Assembly (NCBI GenBank): GCA_002682825.1
Contig: NOKP01000027.1
Span: 186,001-250,000 of the forward strand
Source of the DNA: Neonectria sp. B-13
Taxonomy: Eukaryota > Ascomycota > Sordariomycetes > Hypocreales > Nectriaceae
Length of the DNA stretch: 64,000 bases
Reading direction: 5' to 3'
Shown: positions 22,756 through 33,674 of the stretch, one piece after another
Layout: each line of letters begins with the position of its first letter
How positions within the stretch are numbered: position 1 is the first letter of the stretch
The notes under the pieces: model-generated
The model's database searches: none
Seen by the model: the letters and a program-made list of their open reading frames with translations, nothing else
Told to the model about the DNA's origin: nothing
Made by a program: the position numbers and the translations under genes

Positions 22756-25089
22756 ATGGCATCCGAGATGAAGGCCTCGATCCACCGCTTCCGTCTGCGG
22801 AGGGTGTCTCCATCGCCGCGGGATGCCGGTCGGGCCCGCTCCGCCTCACCTCCAAACGGGCTGTCGCCTGATGAGACTGAGACTCGCCCGCAGCCGCAGC
22901 AACACCAACAGCAACACCAATACCAACAGCCGCCATTGCCGGCCTCGTCCGCCCGGGGGGGCTCCGGTTCCGGCGGCAGCAGACCCATACCCCCGGCCTG
23001 CGATCGCTGCCGCAACTTCAAGAAGAAGTGCAGTCGCACCTTTCCCGTGTGCTCGCTCTGCGCCGCCGCCGGCCAGCGCTGCTCCTACTCCAACCCCGTT
23101 GCCAGCGCCGAGGCCCATGCCCACCGCCTGCGGGCGCGTGTCCAATGGCTCAGCCGGTATCTGGACGAGAACGTGCTTCTGCCGGGACGTCTGAGCGGCG
23201 TCGATGTTGTAGAGACCGGAGCCGACTTGACCGCGATCCTTGGCGCCGGGCTCCGGGGCGGACTGGGTCCCACGCACTCGGTGACGGGGTCGTCTCCGGC
23301 ATCCCGGGCTCCTGGGCCGGTGACGCCTCCGATGGAGTTGAATGCGACTCGCGATGCTGCGGGGTCTCTCGGGTTCTCTGGTGGGCGTGATCAGTCCACG
23401 GTTGACCAGCAGAGTATCGATGGACGGATCGAAAACAAGGATCCAGGCAGTGTTGGAGCCACCGGCCGTCGTGTCTCCTACCAGGGCTTCACTGGCTGCA
23501 CGAAGAAGAGGCGGCTGGTCGCGCATCAAGCCCTTCCTCCCGACATCCCCGCGAGTCGCTTCGTCGACGCCTACTTCCGTCATGTCAACCGGGCGTATCC
23601 CTTTGTGGAGCAAGCCAAGGTCCGTCGAGATTTGGAGTCGCTGGGAGACATCTCGCAAACGATCCGTGACCCTTCTGCGACCCTCCTCTATCTCGTCATG
23701 GCTATTGGTTGCACAACGCTGGAGCGAGCTGGACAAGTCCCTCGAGGTACAGGGGAGCGGTTCAACGTGGCGTATCCAGATATCATCCAGGAGTGTCTAT
23801 GCCACGAGGGTATCGAGTCGGTCCAGATACTTGTGCTCCTGGGTCTTTACTCGCTATTTGACCCAGCAGCCATCTCGGCCTACTCTGTCGTCGGCATCGC
23901 AGCTCGACAGGCTATGGTCATTGGTCTGACTCGACCTCTATCAGACGAGCAGACCCAGCTGCCTGCCGACAAGGAACTACGACACCGCCTGTACTGGAGC
24001 ATCTTCGTCCTGGATCGCATGATGGCCGGATCGCAGGGTCTCCCCGTGGCACTCACCGACGAGAACGCCAACGTGCCGCTGCCGGGCCTGACCGTCGAAG
24101 AGTTCGCAAGCGCGGAGCGGGCCGTGTACGCTCGCAACTTGCAGACCAGTCGCCACATCATCCAGCTCCGGCAACTGGAGGACCGCATTCTCCAGAGCGT
24201 CCACCTCCGGAAGCAGGCCGATGCCGTGGCGCTAGCGCCGGCGGACCGGCGGGCGGTGCTGAGCAGCCTCCGGGCCGAAATCGAGGACTGGTACAGCAAC
24301 GGTTGTCTCATGTCGCCCATGGATGCGGACAACGTGCCCATCCACAGCAGCATCACTTGGCTCAGTTCGCAGTACTATCATCTGTTGGTGCTTGTGTACT
24401 ACCCCAACCACTTCAACAACACCGCCGCTGCTGTGACCCGCCAGGAGCTGCTGGAGTTTGCACGGAAGCAGCTTCAGGCCATCTCGGTGCTCCTGCAGCA
24501 GCGACAGCTACCGCTCAACCGCGTGACATTGTGTCGACTGCTTCCCGTGTGCTTGCTTTTGATGCACGACTTCGCAGCGACCAACAACACGGCAGATTGG
24601 GAAGGGCAAGCCGCCGCGCCGTTTGCCGCTCGGGACGAGGTAGCCGACCTCATATTAGTCCTCGGGGCGTTCCCCAAGGGCTGGGTGATCGCCCATCAGG
24701 CGGCCGAGATCCTCCAGCAGTTCACCGAGATCATCGCGGGTGGCATGACGGCCTTCTTTGGCGGCCAGACAGTGTTTCCCCTGGCCAACAGCGTGGCACC
24801 CGGAGGACCGTCGTCTGGGAAGCAGAGCACCGATGCCATGATGAAGCCATGTATTTCTCGCTTCAGCACGCTGTTGCAGCAGATGCTCGGCAAGGCGACA
24901 TGTTTCCAGTTCGTCTTGTACCCGCCGGAGACGAAGGGGGTGGAACGAGTGAGCAGTCAGGTCAACATGGAGACGCAGCAGCCAACGACGAACCCTATCT
25001 TCTTCGACGGCACGGATGTGGGCGGCGTGGTGACCGACGACACGGTGCTAGGGTATGGATGGGGCTCTTGGGATCTTGACTTTTTGTGA
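22756..25089 (+). CDS. Zn2Cys6 fungal-specific transcription factor
   Basis: An intronless 777-residue nuclear regulator. The binuclear zinc cluster is CX2CX6CX6CX2CX6C with cysteines at 82, 85, 92, 99, 102 and 109 (core CDRCRNFKKKC). It is preceded by a low-complexity Gln/Ser/Gly-rich region, part of it a CAA/CAG repeat. A fungal_trans (PF04082-type) middle homology region spans about residues 280-520, with FVDAYFRHVNRAYPFVEQ, GIAARQAMVIGLTR and LRHRLYWSIFVLDRMMAG. An open GTG-initiated extension upstream (22633) is not credible; the first ATG is at 22756 and gives MASEMKASIHRFRLRR. AATAAA follows at 25191. Because it is divergent from the FMO, local control of the FMO is plausible but unproven. 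The regulon is unknown. Confidence 0.92.
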   Translation: MASEMKASIHRFRLRRVSPSPRDAGRARSASPPNGLSPDETETRPQPQQHQQQHQYQQPPLPASSARGGSGSGGSRPIPPACDRCRNFKKKCSRTFPVCSLCAAAGQRCSYSNPVASAEAHAHRLRARVQWLSRYLDENVLLPGRLSGVDVVETGADLTAILGAGLRGGLGPTHSVTGSSPASRAPGPVTPPMELNATRDAAGSLGFSGGRDQSTVDQQSIDGRIENKDPGSVGATGRRVSYQGFTGCTKKRRLVAHQALPPDIPASRFVDAYFRHVNRAYPFVEQAKVRRDLESLGDISQTIRDPSATLLYLVMAIGCTTLERAGQVPRGTGERFNVAYPDIIQECLCHEGIESVQILVLLGLYSLFDPAAISAYSVVGIAARQAMVIGLTRPLSDEQTQLPADKELRHRLYWSIFVLDRMMAGSQGLPVALTDENANVPLPGLTVEEFASAERAVYARNLQTSRHIIQLRQLEDRILQSVHLRKQADAVALAPADRRAVLSSLRAEIEDWYSNGCLMSPMDADNVPIHSSITWLSSQYYHLLVLVYYPNHFNNTAAAVTRQELLEFARKQLQAISVLLQQRQLPLNRVTLCRLLPVCLLLMHDFAATNNTADWEGQAAAPFAARDEVADLILVLGAFPKGWVIAHQAAEILQQFTEIIAGGMTAFFGGQTVFPLANSVAPGGPSSGKQSTDAMMKPCISRFSTLLQQMLGKATCFQFVLYPPETKGVERVSSQVNMETQQPTTNPIFFDGTDVGGVVTDDTVLGYGWGSWDLDFL

Positions 25090-25190
25090 ATATGGCGGGT
25101 GATTTGTCTTTGTCTTGTCCAAGTACTGAGTTGCGAGGTGTTACGGGTTGGACGAAGGTTTACAGGCGTTGGAGGAAAGGAGGTCTACTA

Positions 25191-25196
25191 AATAAA
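25191..25196 (+). terminator. Candidate poly(A) signal after the Zn2Cys6 gene
   Basis: AATAAA about 100 bp past the stop codon, in an AT-rich 3' context. Weak evidence in fungi, where such signals are loose. Confidence 0.35.
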
Positions 25197-25389
25197 CGAC
25201 GGACTCTGATGAATTTGTCTAGGCTTTTACCATGTAGTCTATCTACGTTATGCAGAATAGCAAGTGCGGCTGTTGACATGCTACATAATCATGCCCTCGA
25301 GCTTCTCCCTCTTCACTCTTTTGTCCCCAAGGTTCTCCAACATAGCGCAGCTTTTGCATGTGTACATATAACTTCTACAGCAACCTCGA

Positions 25390-25656
25390 TTAGTACTCGT
25401 CAACGGTAACTCGCAAGCGGACCAACATTCTAAGCAAATTTGATGGCCCCAAGGGAGGGTAGGAATCAAGTGCGCAGTCATCGGACCTAGTGCGGAGGTG
25501 TCCATCATTATTGGTATCAGACCAAACAACCAGTTTGTCAACGTATTCAATGAAAGATTCTTGATCCCTAAAATCCCAAGCCAAGATGTCCCCAGCAATA
25601 AGGCCAGGCCCTTCGTCGATTATGTTGCTTTCAAAATCTCGAATTACAGATATTAC
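25390..25656 (-). other. Unrecognised possible coding segment or gene relic
   Basis: An 89-codon open segment downstream of a splice-acceptor-like CTCACAG. It reads VISVIRDFESNIIDEG, later GLIAGDILAWDFRDQESF, then KLVVWSDTNNDGHL, ending MLVRLRVTVDEY. Its composition is protein-like and unlike the surrounding junk frames. Upstream on the same strand are other protein-like fragments in differing phases, including DTIPLLCEWNCSDR near 25710 and ARVVLIRRGNTCYILPIDI near 25890. Some intervening gaps are shorter than normal introns. It is either a multi-exon hypothetical gene or a decayed one. I do not recognise the family. Confidence 0.28.
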
Positions 25657-28324
25657 CTGTGAGGCACCGTGCAATGTGGCCTTGTACGACCATAGTAAGT
25701 ACCTCGATCACTACAATTCCATTCACAAAGCAAGGGAATTGTATCGTCCTTGATATGACTGCATGGAGCTCAAGACCAGGAGTCAACTTACGTCAAGGAT
25801 GATAGGCCAATGCCAACATTCCTATCGCATTCGTCTACGAATATGTATGTTCATGTTCTCCAAAGTGATATCTATAGGTAGGATGTAACAGGTGTTGCCT
25901 CTCCGAATCAAAACTACCCGAGCTGGCGAATCGCCATCCGCATATTCCGTCCTATTATGTGGTTCCGGGAAATGAAGTCCACCTTATCCGTAGATCCAAT
26001 ATCAGCCCACGGCATAACAGACGTTGAGTTCTATAAATGGCAGTGGCGGCCTCCGTCACAAATGCATCACGAATGCAGACCCCAGGCACGTCACTTTCAA
26101 GGATCAAGATTAACTAACGAACTTAAGATATTTGTTAGAAAACAGTCGCGCATTTTCCTCGACTGAACTGGTCTGTTGGGTGGAACATCGAAAGTTGTGC
26201 AACGATACTTCCCTGAGGCGGCGCCAAGGCGCCCGGAACTAAAGCCAACGCGGCTTACGCGCGTTATCCGTTACGAAAGCCGCTGTCCGTGCTAGGTACC
26301 AAAGTGGGTGAACAACATTCGTCACAATGCATGTCTCAAAGTTGAAAGAGGCAGAAAGAAAAAGGAAGAAGTTTGTTCTGTGGATGAGGCAGAAAATGGA
26401 TGAGTTCGTGCGAGCGGGGAGAAGGGCCTCACACCAGACATCAGCCGAAGCATTTCAGGACGCTCTCCTTTCTTCACAGGCACACACTCCATAATGCCCA
26501 CCGAATACAGTGTAGACATAGTAATCCTGGATGATTCACGTGTGACTGACAGTTGTGGCCTGATGATACGGGATTATGTAGATGACGAGACCATGCTGCT
26601 TCCAGATTCCCAGCTGACGTGCATGTCGGGTACCTCACTCCCAATCCCGAGGCGATATTGCAGCTTTTGACATCTATTTATGTACAGAGCGTCGCATCTA
26701 CGAATGAATACCCACTCCCACCGATACAGAGAGGGATTTGTCCCCAGTGTGCCTGCCACCTTTCCGGCCTGGTGCGCAGATCTCTGATATCTTCCGGGCA
26801 TTCAACGCAACGCTGGCAAGAAAGCAAATCGGCAAGGTGCATCGGGCGGTCCGGATAGGCAATTATGGAATACGAGGAGCCACAGCTGCGCTGGTGAGGA
26901 GCCCAGGCCACCAATGGCGGATTTCCTGTCTGTCGGCAACATGCAGCTACTGGCTTGGACTGGGCAGAATGCCAACTGGCCAGGCTTCTGCTGCAGCGAT
27001 GCACTTCTGCGTGTTCTTGGTGTGAAGAGGCGGCATGGCCGCCAAAGGCTGGGGGCTATCGACCGCCACTTTGGGGTCGAGACGGCAAACTTCGGTCAGT
27101 TCATCAGGTTTTAGAGACAAACGAGGTGTGCCTCGTCCTACTACCTGTCAGTCAGCCCACCACTTGGAACGCAGATGGACGGGATATGCCATGGGCGATC
27201 GACGATGGCGGGTGGTTCGCATAAACGTCGACAGCGCCTCCTCTGTGAACCAACTTGGGCGGTCGGTCGGCACTTGCGAAGCCTTCCCCATCCTCCATCT
27301 TCTAGACTGCGCCATATCTGATGGAAGCAGCATCGCTCGATGCTGTTCTTAGCTCTGAAATGGACAATACAGCAGAGCCAAGTGCTCCTAGCGCCATCCA
27401 ACGGGCTGGAGATGGGTGGATGCCGTCATGAAAAGTGTGGGAGAGTCCAGTGGGAGAGTGTGGAACCTAAGTGGGCAATGTGACAAGAGGAAATGTGGCT
27501 GTACGGGCCTGCTGAGCCCCAGCGCCGGGTCCAAGCCCCACCCCCCACTGGACGTTGGTATCATATGTTAGTGCAAGTGATGGGTATCACTTAGAAAATG
27601 GAGAGCAACACTAACGCGGCTGACTCGCGCTGAGCCTCCTCTGGGTCAAAGTCCCAAGGGAGAGAGAGTAGTAATAAAGTGTTGATGCACTGCCGCACAC
27701 ACAGAGCCTTTCGCAGTGCTCCTGTGGAGCCTCGCCGATCTAAAAACAACACTTGCGTCGGCGAGCAAGCCAGCAAGGGGGATCGTCGCGGGTACCCAAC
27801 CATAACTCACAGTCCTACTGGTCCTACTGATCCTATTCCGACGAAGAACGTACCATACACGTCCTACCTTAGCTAGCAGCAGCAGGCAGTCAGAGCCTGT
27901 CTGAGTGAGACGCTTCCTTACTACACTAATACCTGAACTAATTACAGTCACAGTCAGGCTGACTGAGCGCAGTAGAGTTCCGTCGGTAGGGGATGGTCCC
28001 GTCGGGTCCATCCCCAGCGGACCTCTCCGCTCCCCAAGGCTGAATGCTTCTTGTGGCCAGGGCTCGTGCCAGGGCTTGTCCCGGGGCTGTTCTGCACTTG
28101 TGGAGGGCTGCAGGGCCGTCGTCCACTGGGAGGCCTTCGAAAACAGCCATGCATGCCTGTTGTGGTGCACAAGTCATTCCAGATTCCAGCAGAGTCCTGG
28201 CTGTATCAGTCCGGGGGTGCTCAAATATCCATCCTTTCAGATGAAGGAGCCCGTTACTTTATTCGTGCTTGTTTTCTTTTCTTCCCTGCCCAGCAAGACG
28301 CACTGCCAATCAAACTCGGTTGCA

Positions 28325-29060
28325 TTCTTCGCTCTCTCTCTCTTCCTCTAGAGGTTTCGCTTCGTTACATCCATCTCTCTCTCTCTCTCCCCTCCCGCGA
28401 TCCCGAACACTTCCAAGCCTCGACCAGGCCAGGTCTGAGACAAATAAGGACGGCACTGACAGCTCGGGGCTTCCTGCACTGGAGCCGCTGGAACGCTTCG
28501 GGTTTTTAGTGCCCAGCCCCCCAGCCTCCGCTAAAAGCTGCCCGCTCACAGCGCCAGGCCCACTGGACTTTAGTGGCCATTGGCGCTGGGCTTTCTGGAG
28601 TCCTGCCCTGAACCTTTCCCCACCCCTGCTTAGCGGCTCTCACCCCTGTCGCACCCTGTCACCCTCCTTCCATTTCTCCAACTGATCCTCTCGTTCCAAT
28701 CTGTTTCAGCGCTGCTCAACCAAAACCTCTCCTCTGACATTTCTCTCCATATTTCTCCCTCTTCCCCTAGCTTGTCCATTCAACCTTCTTTCTTCTCCAT
28801 CTTCCATTCTCCGTTCTCCATTTACCACCCAAACACCCCCCAAACTGATCCACCTACTTGTTCGCATCGCGCCTCCTATCGACACCTCATATCAATAATC
28901 GTGTCGCCGTCTCTCGTTTACCTCTCCTTCTCGCGACTTTCGTCTCTCCATTGTTTACTCAGCTCCCACTCGAACTCGCCCCGCGCCCGTGGCTCCGACC
29001 CCCAGCGACAAGCGACCATCGACCGACACACGCGTCCCCGTATTCCACTCCGCAGGAATT
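28325..29060 (+). promoter_or_regulatory. CT-rich promoter/5' leader of the UPF0658 gene
   Basis: Repeated pyrimidine tracts (CTCTCTCTC near 28330-28390, then TTCTCCATCTTCC-type words around 28740-28830), ending about 150 bp before the ATG at 29204. CT-rich blocks next to transcription starts are common in filamentous fungi; the exact start cannot be read. Confidence 0.45.
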
Positions 29061-29203
29061 CCTTCTCTCATCGTCACCTTGGATTCATCACCCTAGAATC
29101 ATCACCCTAGAATTACCATCTACCTGGGCATCCTCATCTTGCCCTAGACGACAAGTCCACCCTCCTCCCATCCCGCCCCGTGACTCCCGGTCGGAGTCAA
29201 CAT

Positions 29204-30603
29204 ATGTCCAGCGTGGCTACCCGACTCGAGTCGCGCAAGTCGCTGCTCGGCGTCGATACCGGTTTCGGATACGGCGGCCACAGCTACAACCAGTCCTACG
29301 GTGACGGCGACTTGTCTCCTTCATACGACCAGCCCCCCGTTCCGCAACCCTCCTACCCCGACACCTCCCATCAAGTCGACCCGGAATACAATCAGGGTTA
29401 TGCCTATCGAGAGGGCCTGGCGTCCTCGGTTCCCGCCCCGAGCACGCATCGTGACACCTTCGGCTTTCTCAAGCGCAGGTGGCCCGCCGCCTTCATGGCC
29501 GTCTCGGCTCTTCAAGCCATCCTGTGCATCTGCTTTGAGGCGTATGTCATTATCCTCATACCACCTTGACATGAAGCTCCCACTAACTTGCATCCTTAGA
29601 TACGTATTTGCCAAGTTCCAGTCCAACCTTGGCGATCATGTCAAGGAGGACAAAGTCCAGTCTCAGTACAAGACCATCCCTACCTTTTTGACCCTCTTCA
29701 TCTTCGGTTTTTTGTATACACTGGTCATTGTGTGGGATGCCCTCCGCCAGAAGAACACCATTCAGGTCATCGGAGTCTGCTTCTCCAACCTCGCCCTCAT
29801 GGTCTACACTACCATTCAGGTTGACCAGATTCTGGAAGCTATCGACGTTCTGAAATATTACAACGGTCTCGAGCAGGGCGTGAAACCCAAGGTGCTTTGG
29901 GGGGATATTAGGCCCTACCTCATCGCCATTCCTGCCATCATTGCCCTGGCCACCGTGTGCATGATCTTCATCTCGTGGAAGATCTACCAGGAGTATGCCT
30001 GGGATATTCTCAAGAACATCGGTGCCGATTATCGCATGAAGAAGCGGTTCCTTCACTACCAGGTATGCGCCATTCTCAAAGCTCACCTCATGACCAGTAT
30101 TTAACAGCGTTCAGATTTACATTGCCCTGCTCAAGTTCGATTTCTTCTTTTTCCTCGGCTTCATCATTCAATTCGTTGTCGTTGTGGCCCAGACGAATGA
30201 TCCCGAATTTGCCTTGACCATCGTCACCATCCCCGTCACTATCGCCATTCTCCTGGCCGCCGCCTTCTTCACTCGCAGGGAGAACAAGCCCGGCATGATC
30301 ATTGTCATCATTCTATATCTTGGCGCACTCTCCTACTTTATCTTCAAGTTGGTTCGAATCTACCAGCCCAACACCAGAGAGAACTACGATTCCGTCCGAA
30401 AGTCGCTCACAGCCTTCGCCGTCATCACAATCCTACTCATCGTCCTCACCATCGTCAATGCCGTCGTCTGCATGGGCAACTTCGGCCGTGGCCTGAAGCC
30501 GCACCTGCAATCCAAGCCTAAGATTGAGGAGAAGCCGGACCTCAACTCCATCAACCTGCAAGACGTCAAGCCCCAGAACCCAAGCCGCATGACCATCGAC
30601 TAA
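29204..30603 (+). CDS. UPF0658 Golgi apparatus membrane protein
   Basis: A 429-residue multispanning membrane protein of the UPF0658 family (fission yeast SPAC1952.10c type), placed at the Golgi by family annotation; its molecular role is unknown. Exons are 29204-29541, 29600-30062 and 30115-30603. A soluble, Tyr/Pro/Ser-rich N-terminus of about 95 residues is followed by about eight hydrophobic segments, for example TLFIFGFLYTLVIVW, LIAIPAIIALATVCMIFISW and FDFFFFLGFIIQFVVVVA. The conserved loop text includes YEYAWDILK-like sequence (YQEYAWDILKNIGADYRMK). The tail is hydrophilic and ends PQNPSRMTID. The start is the ATG at 29204 (MSSVATRLESRKSLL); an upstream in-frame GTG is ignored. Confidence 0.9.
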
Positions 30604-31460
30604 GCTTCCAAGCACGACCATGATAGCCAAATACACCTCGACAGTCTCGAGGCGCCATCATTGTACAAAGAAATGAATTTACGAAAGGAATTAAAAAATT
30701 TCCCATTCGGAGGCACTGGTCAGCCAGGGCAGGCTCGGGATCGGACGGTGGCCACATGGAAGAGGCTTGTGCAGAAGGCGAACCAACGATATCCCCCACC
30801 AAATACGTGGGAACTTTCCTTTTTCATTTGATTTCAAATCTCTTTTGTGAAGTTTGTCACATACCAGGCGTTCAATAAGCCATCATATCTTTGAACGACC
30901 AAGAACTCGGAGTTCTTTTTTTTTGTCTTCCTCGGAATAGGTAGTTGGATAGTCGGCTCTTCACTTTAATCAAGAGAACCCGTTCAGTATGGGAGGACGA
31001 GTGTTAGAAGTTGCAGTTAGCCCTGGTAGAAGGTCCTACCTAGTCTGACTGTTAGTTGTGGATAGTTCAATGACGAATATGTGGAACCAAATCATCCGTA
31101 TGCTGTTAAGAACGAGCCTGTCTATCGTAATCCTCTGAAGACGCAAAGTTTGAATAGTGATGACTTGCGCTATATTCATAACCCAACTCGATATCAATGA
31201 GAAGGACTCGACATGTATCCGTTCTACCTCGGTACCAATAGACGCATCCCAGTAAGGCTATAAATCAGACTCCCGCTATTCACTCTCCATCCCAAGTAAA
31301 GGAAACACCAAGCAAGAATAATACACCGCCGCGTCATCCATATAGCCAACAACGCCAGGTCCGAATGCCACAAATACAAAAAGCAGCCCAAGATAAACAG
31401 AAACAGTGTAAGTGAGATGACCTGAAAGGGTGTGTCAAGGATGGAGTCATGACACCAAGG
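30604..31460. other. Convergent intergenic region (UPF0658 / rmd5)
   Basis: 857 bp, AT-richer than the flanking genes, between two converging stop codons. No coding frame or repeat of note. Confidence 0.55.
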
Positions 31461-32878
31461 TTAGAACTTGATCTTTATGGCATCCTTGAGTTGGCCCTCG
31501 GTGGGGCAGTAAGGACACTTGTACCGAGCGGCCTTGGTGATGTTGTGAAGGGACTCGCGGCAGATGACGTGGCCGCAGGACAGCATCATGGCCGGGTTGT
31601 CCTGAGTAGTCTGCTCCTTACTGACAGGGCAAACGAAGATGGGGTGGTAAATCATGGACTCGGGCAGGGGCGTCTCAAAAGCAAGCTCGTGGTCCGTGGT
31701 CCACTCCGTCTTCTTCTCGCGCATGTAGGTCGTGTACTTCATGAGGCGGGGCAGGGCGATGGAGCCCGCCGTCACGGCCATGTACAGGGGGGACTCTGCA
31801 GAGAGACCGAGCAAGGAGCAGAACTCGCGCGTGAAGGACATGGCGACGTCGTCAAAGGCCGAGTCAATCTCGAAGATGTGGCGGTAGGGCGAGGCAGTGA
31901 GATTGGGCATGTAGACCATGGCGGCGCAGAGCTGCTGGATCTCGCGGAGGTGGCGGGTCTGAAAGCGGGCGAAGTGAGCGCGGGCGTAGGCCAGGGCGCC
32001 GCGTTGCCCATTGCGGCTATCATCGGGGAGCCCGTTGACACAGGAGCCCTTGAAGAGCCAGACAAACTGGAGCTTGCTAAGCTCGAACTCGAGGGTGCTA
32101 CCTTTCGCGTCCAGCAGGGCGCTGTTGACGCGGGCCCACTCTATAGCGGCCACGAGATTGCGGTCCTTGAGCTGAGAGAGGATGCTGTACATCTCCGAGA
32201 ACTTGTCCTGGAGGTCTTCGGAGTGAAGGTTGTGCATTTCGGCTGTGTATGGGTCCTCGTCGTCGTCGTCGTCGTCGTCATCGTCCATGTCGTCATCCCC
32301 ATCCTCGTCAGTCTGGGGGGAGGCGTGTGTTCCGCTATGGGAGGGAAGGTCGCGGGTGGATTCGTGGAGAAACGTTGAGGCGACGGAGAACTGGCCCTCG
32401 CGGAGGAGGTGCATGGTAATGGCACGGTTGATGAGGCTTGGGTAGTCAGCCATGGCATCCGACTCCATAGGTAGTTCGCGGTGCGGGATGGCCTGGCTGG
32501 GGTTAGCAAAGGCAAGTCGGACGAAGAATCTGAGGGAGACGGACCTTATCGAGGGCCTTTCCGAACCCCTTTTGCGCCTTTGTAACCTCTTTGAGATCTT
32601 GTGTGATTGCCTCGAAGCGGGCTTTGACTGGGTTCTGCAGGGTGGTCATGGCCATACCGATTCGATGGGCATCGGGTTCTGCGGCGAGAGTCAGTTGGAC
32701 GGACTTGAACAAGGTAGAGGATAAGCTGACCAGCGGCAACCTGTTCCCGGGCAGCGGTGAGCAAATCAATGATTTGATCGACATCTTCGATCGCCGAGGT
32801 CAAGTTGGACTTCCTCATGCGAGCCAGCTCGGCCATTAGAGGTCCAAATGGCGAGACATGATCGTCGGATCCAGCCAT
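31461..32878 (-). CDS. rmd5: GID/CTLH E3 ubiquitin ligase RING subunit Rmd5 (Gid2)
   Basis: Catalytic RING partner of Fyv10/Gid9 in the GID (CTLH) ligase, which ubiquitinates gluconeogenic enzymes when glucose returns. Exons 32878-32731, 32678-32545 and 32492-31461 give 437 residues. In order: an N-terminal helical region (ELARMRKSNLTSAIEDVDQI), a LisH motif (about 108-140, INRAITMHLLREGQFSVAST), an acidic insert with nine consecutive Asp, a CTLH segment (DLQDKFSEMYSILSQL), the CRA region, and a C-terminal RING (about 377-437). The RING shows CPVSKEQ, MMLSCGHVICRESL and YKCPYC. The ATG at 32468, which starts the long open segment, is internal: splicing back to MAGSDDHVSPFGPL restores the family N-terminus. 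Gid9 RINGs differ (RMND5-type spacing here), so Rmd5 is preferred. Confidence 0.93.
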
Positions 32879-33674
32879 GGCTTTGGTTGATATTGGGGGT
32901 TGTTCGGTCGCTGGAAGTCGCTTGTGGGGGTTTATATGGACGGTGAGCTTTAGTTTAGGGTTCAGTGAGAGATGGCAGCTCAGTAGGTAGCATCCAGACG
33001 CAGTAGAGGGTGTTGGCGGAGGCAAAATGGCTTCCGTAGTTGAGGTCGTCTGAGGTCCGAGTGGCCGGCGGAGCTGGACGGGTCATGATAGCGCCGGGGT
33101 GCTGGTATCGATAACGACGGTCGGCGAAAGTATGCTTTTAAACGGGAGTTATAGCCCCTCCTCTTGTTGATGAATCAACGGCTAGCGGCAGAGGAGAACG
33201 GGGTCCTGCTTCAAACAGCATCAACTGTTTTTATCTCATTAAACGTCACAAAACCTTGTGTTCATTCATCCTCGAGCCATCCTAGTACCTTAAGCTTGTT
33301 ACAATGCCCTTCAGAGGTCTCCCCTCCGCTCAGAGGCTCAGACGGTGCACAGTAGAACCCACCCCCAGAGTTCGTGTCTGTAACACCAAAGTACAGTGGG
33401 GACAAGGGACAATTAGTGCCCCGCATCCACTGGGCCAACCAGCCAAATGCCTGCTTTGAATGACGCTGCTTGGCTGCGCCTTGTGCAAGCTATTGCATCA
33501 CATGCTAGCTGGAACCGCAGCCTTGGCCAGACCAGACCGCGTCGTGTCCCCCAGCGAGCCTCCTCAACACCAAGCCCTCGCATCGCCCAGCTCTCGACAT
33601 CTCCCGCGGCTCAAAACGGGTGAGGATGTAGCTCGAGCTCGACTCGGCAAGCTTCAGGGGTCGTTGACGACGCC
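32879..33674. other. Divergent intergenic region (rmd5 / STB6-like)
   Basis: 796 bp holding the promoters of two divergent genes. No supportable ORF. Confidence 0.55.

Larger units (their letters stand above)
25090..29203. other. Gene-poor region
   Basis: 4.1 kb. Apart from the uncertain minus-strand frame at 25390-25656, I see nothing supportable. From about 26300 to 28200 there are many short overlapping frames in all phases with no motifs. From 28325 to 29060 the DNA is CT-rich on the plus strand and looks like the promoter and 5' leader of the UPF0658 gene. Confidence 0.5.

Noticed and set aside
22846..23736. 296-codon minus-strand ORF over the Zn2Cys6 gene
   Set aside because: Antisense shadow caused by GC-rich third positions; the plus strand has the zinc cluster.
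18214..25089. A canonical secondary-metabolite gene cluster
   Set aside because: No PKS, NRPS, terpene synthase, DMATS or RiPP precursor is visible in the flanks, so only a small trio is claimed.
27646..28170. 174-codon minus-strand ORF in the gene-poor region
   Set aside because: Composition is random-like, with several comparable overlapping frames on both strands.
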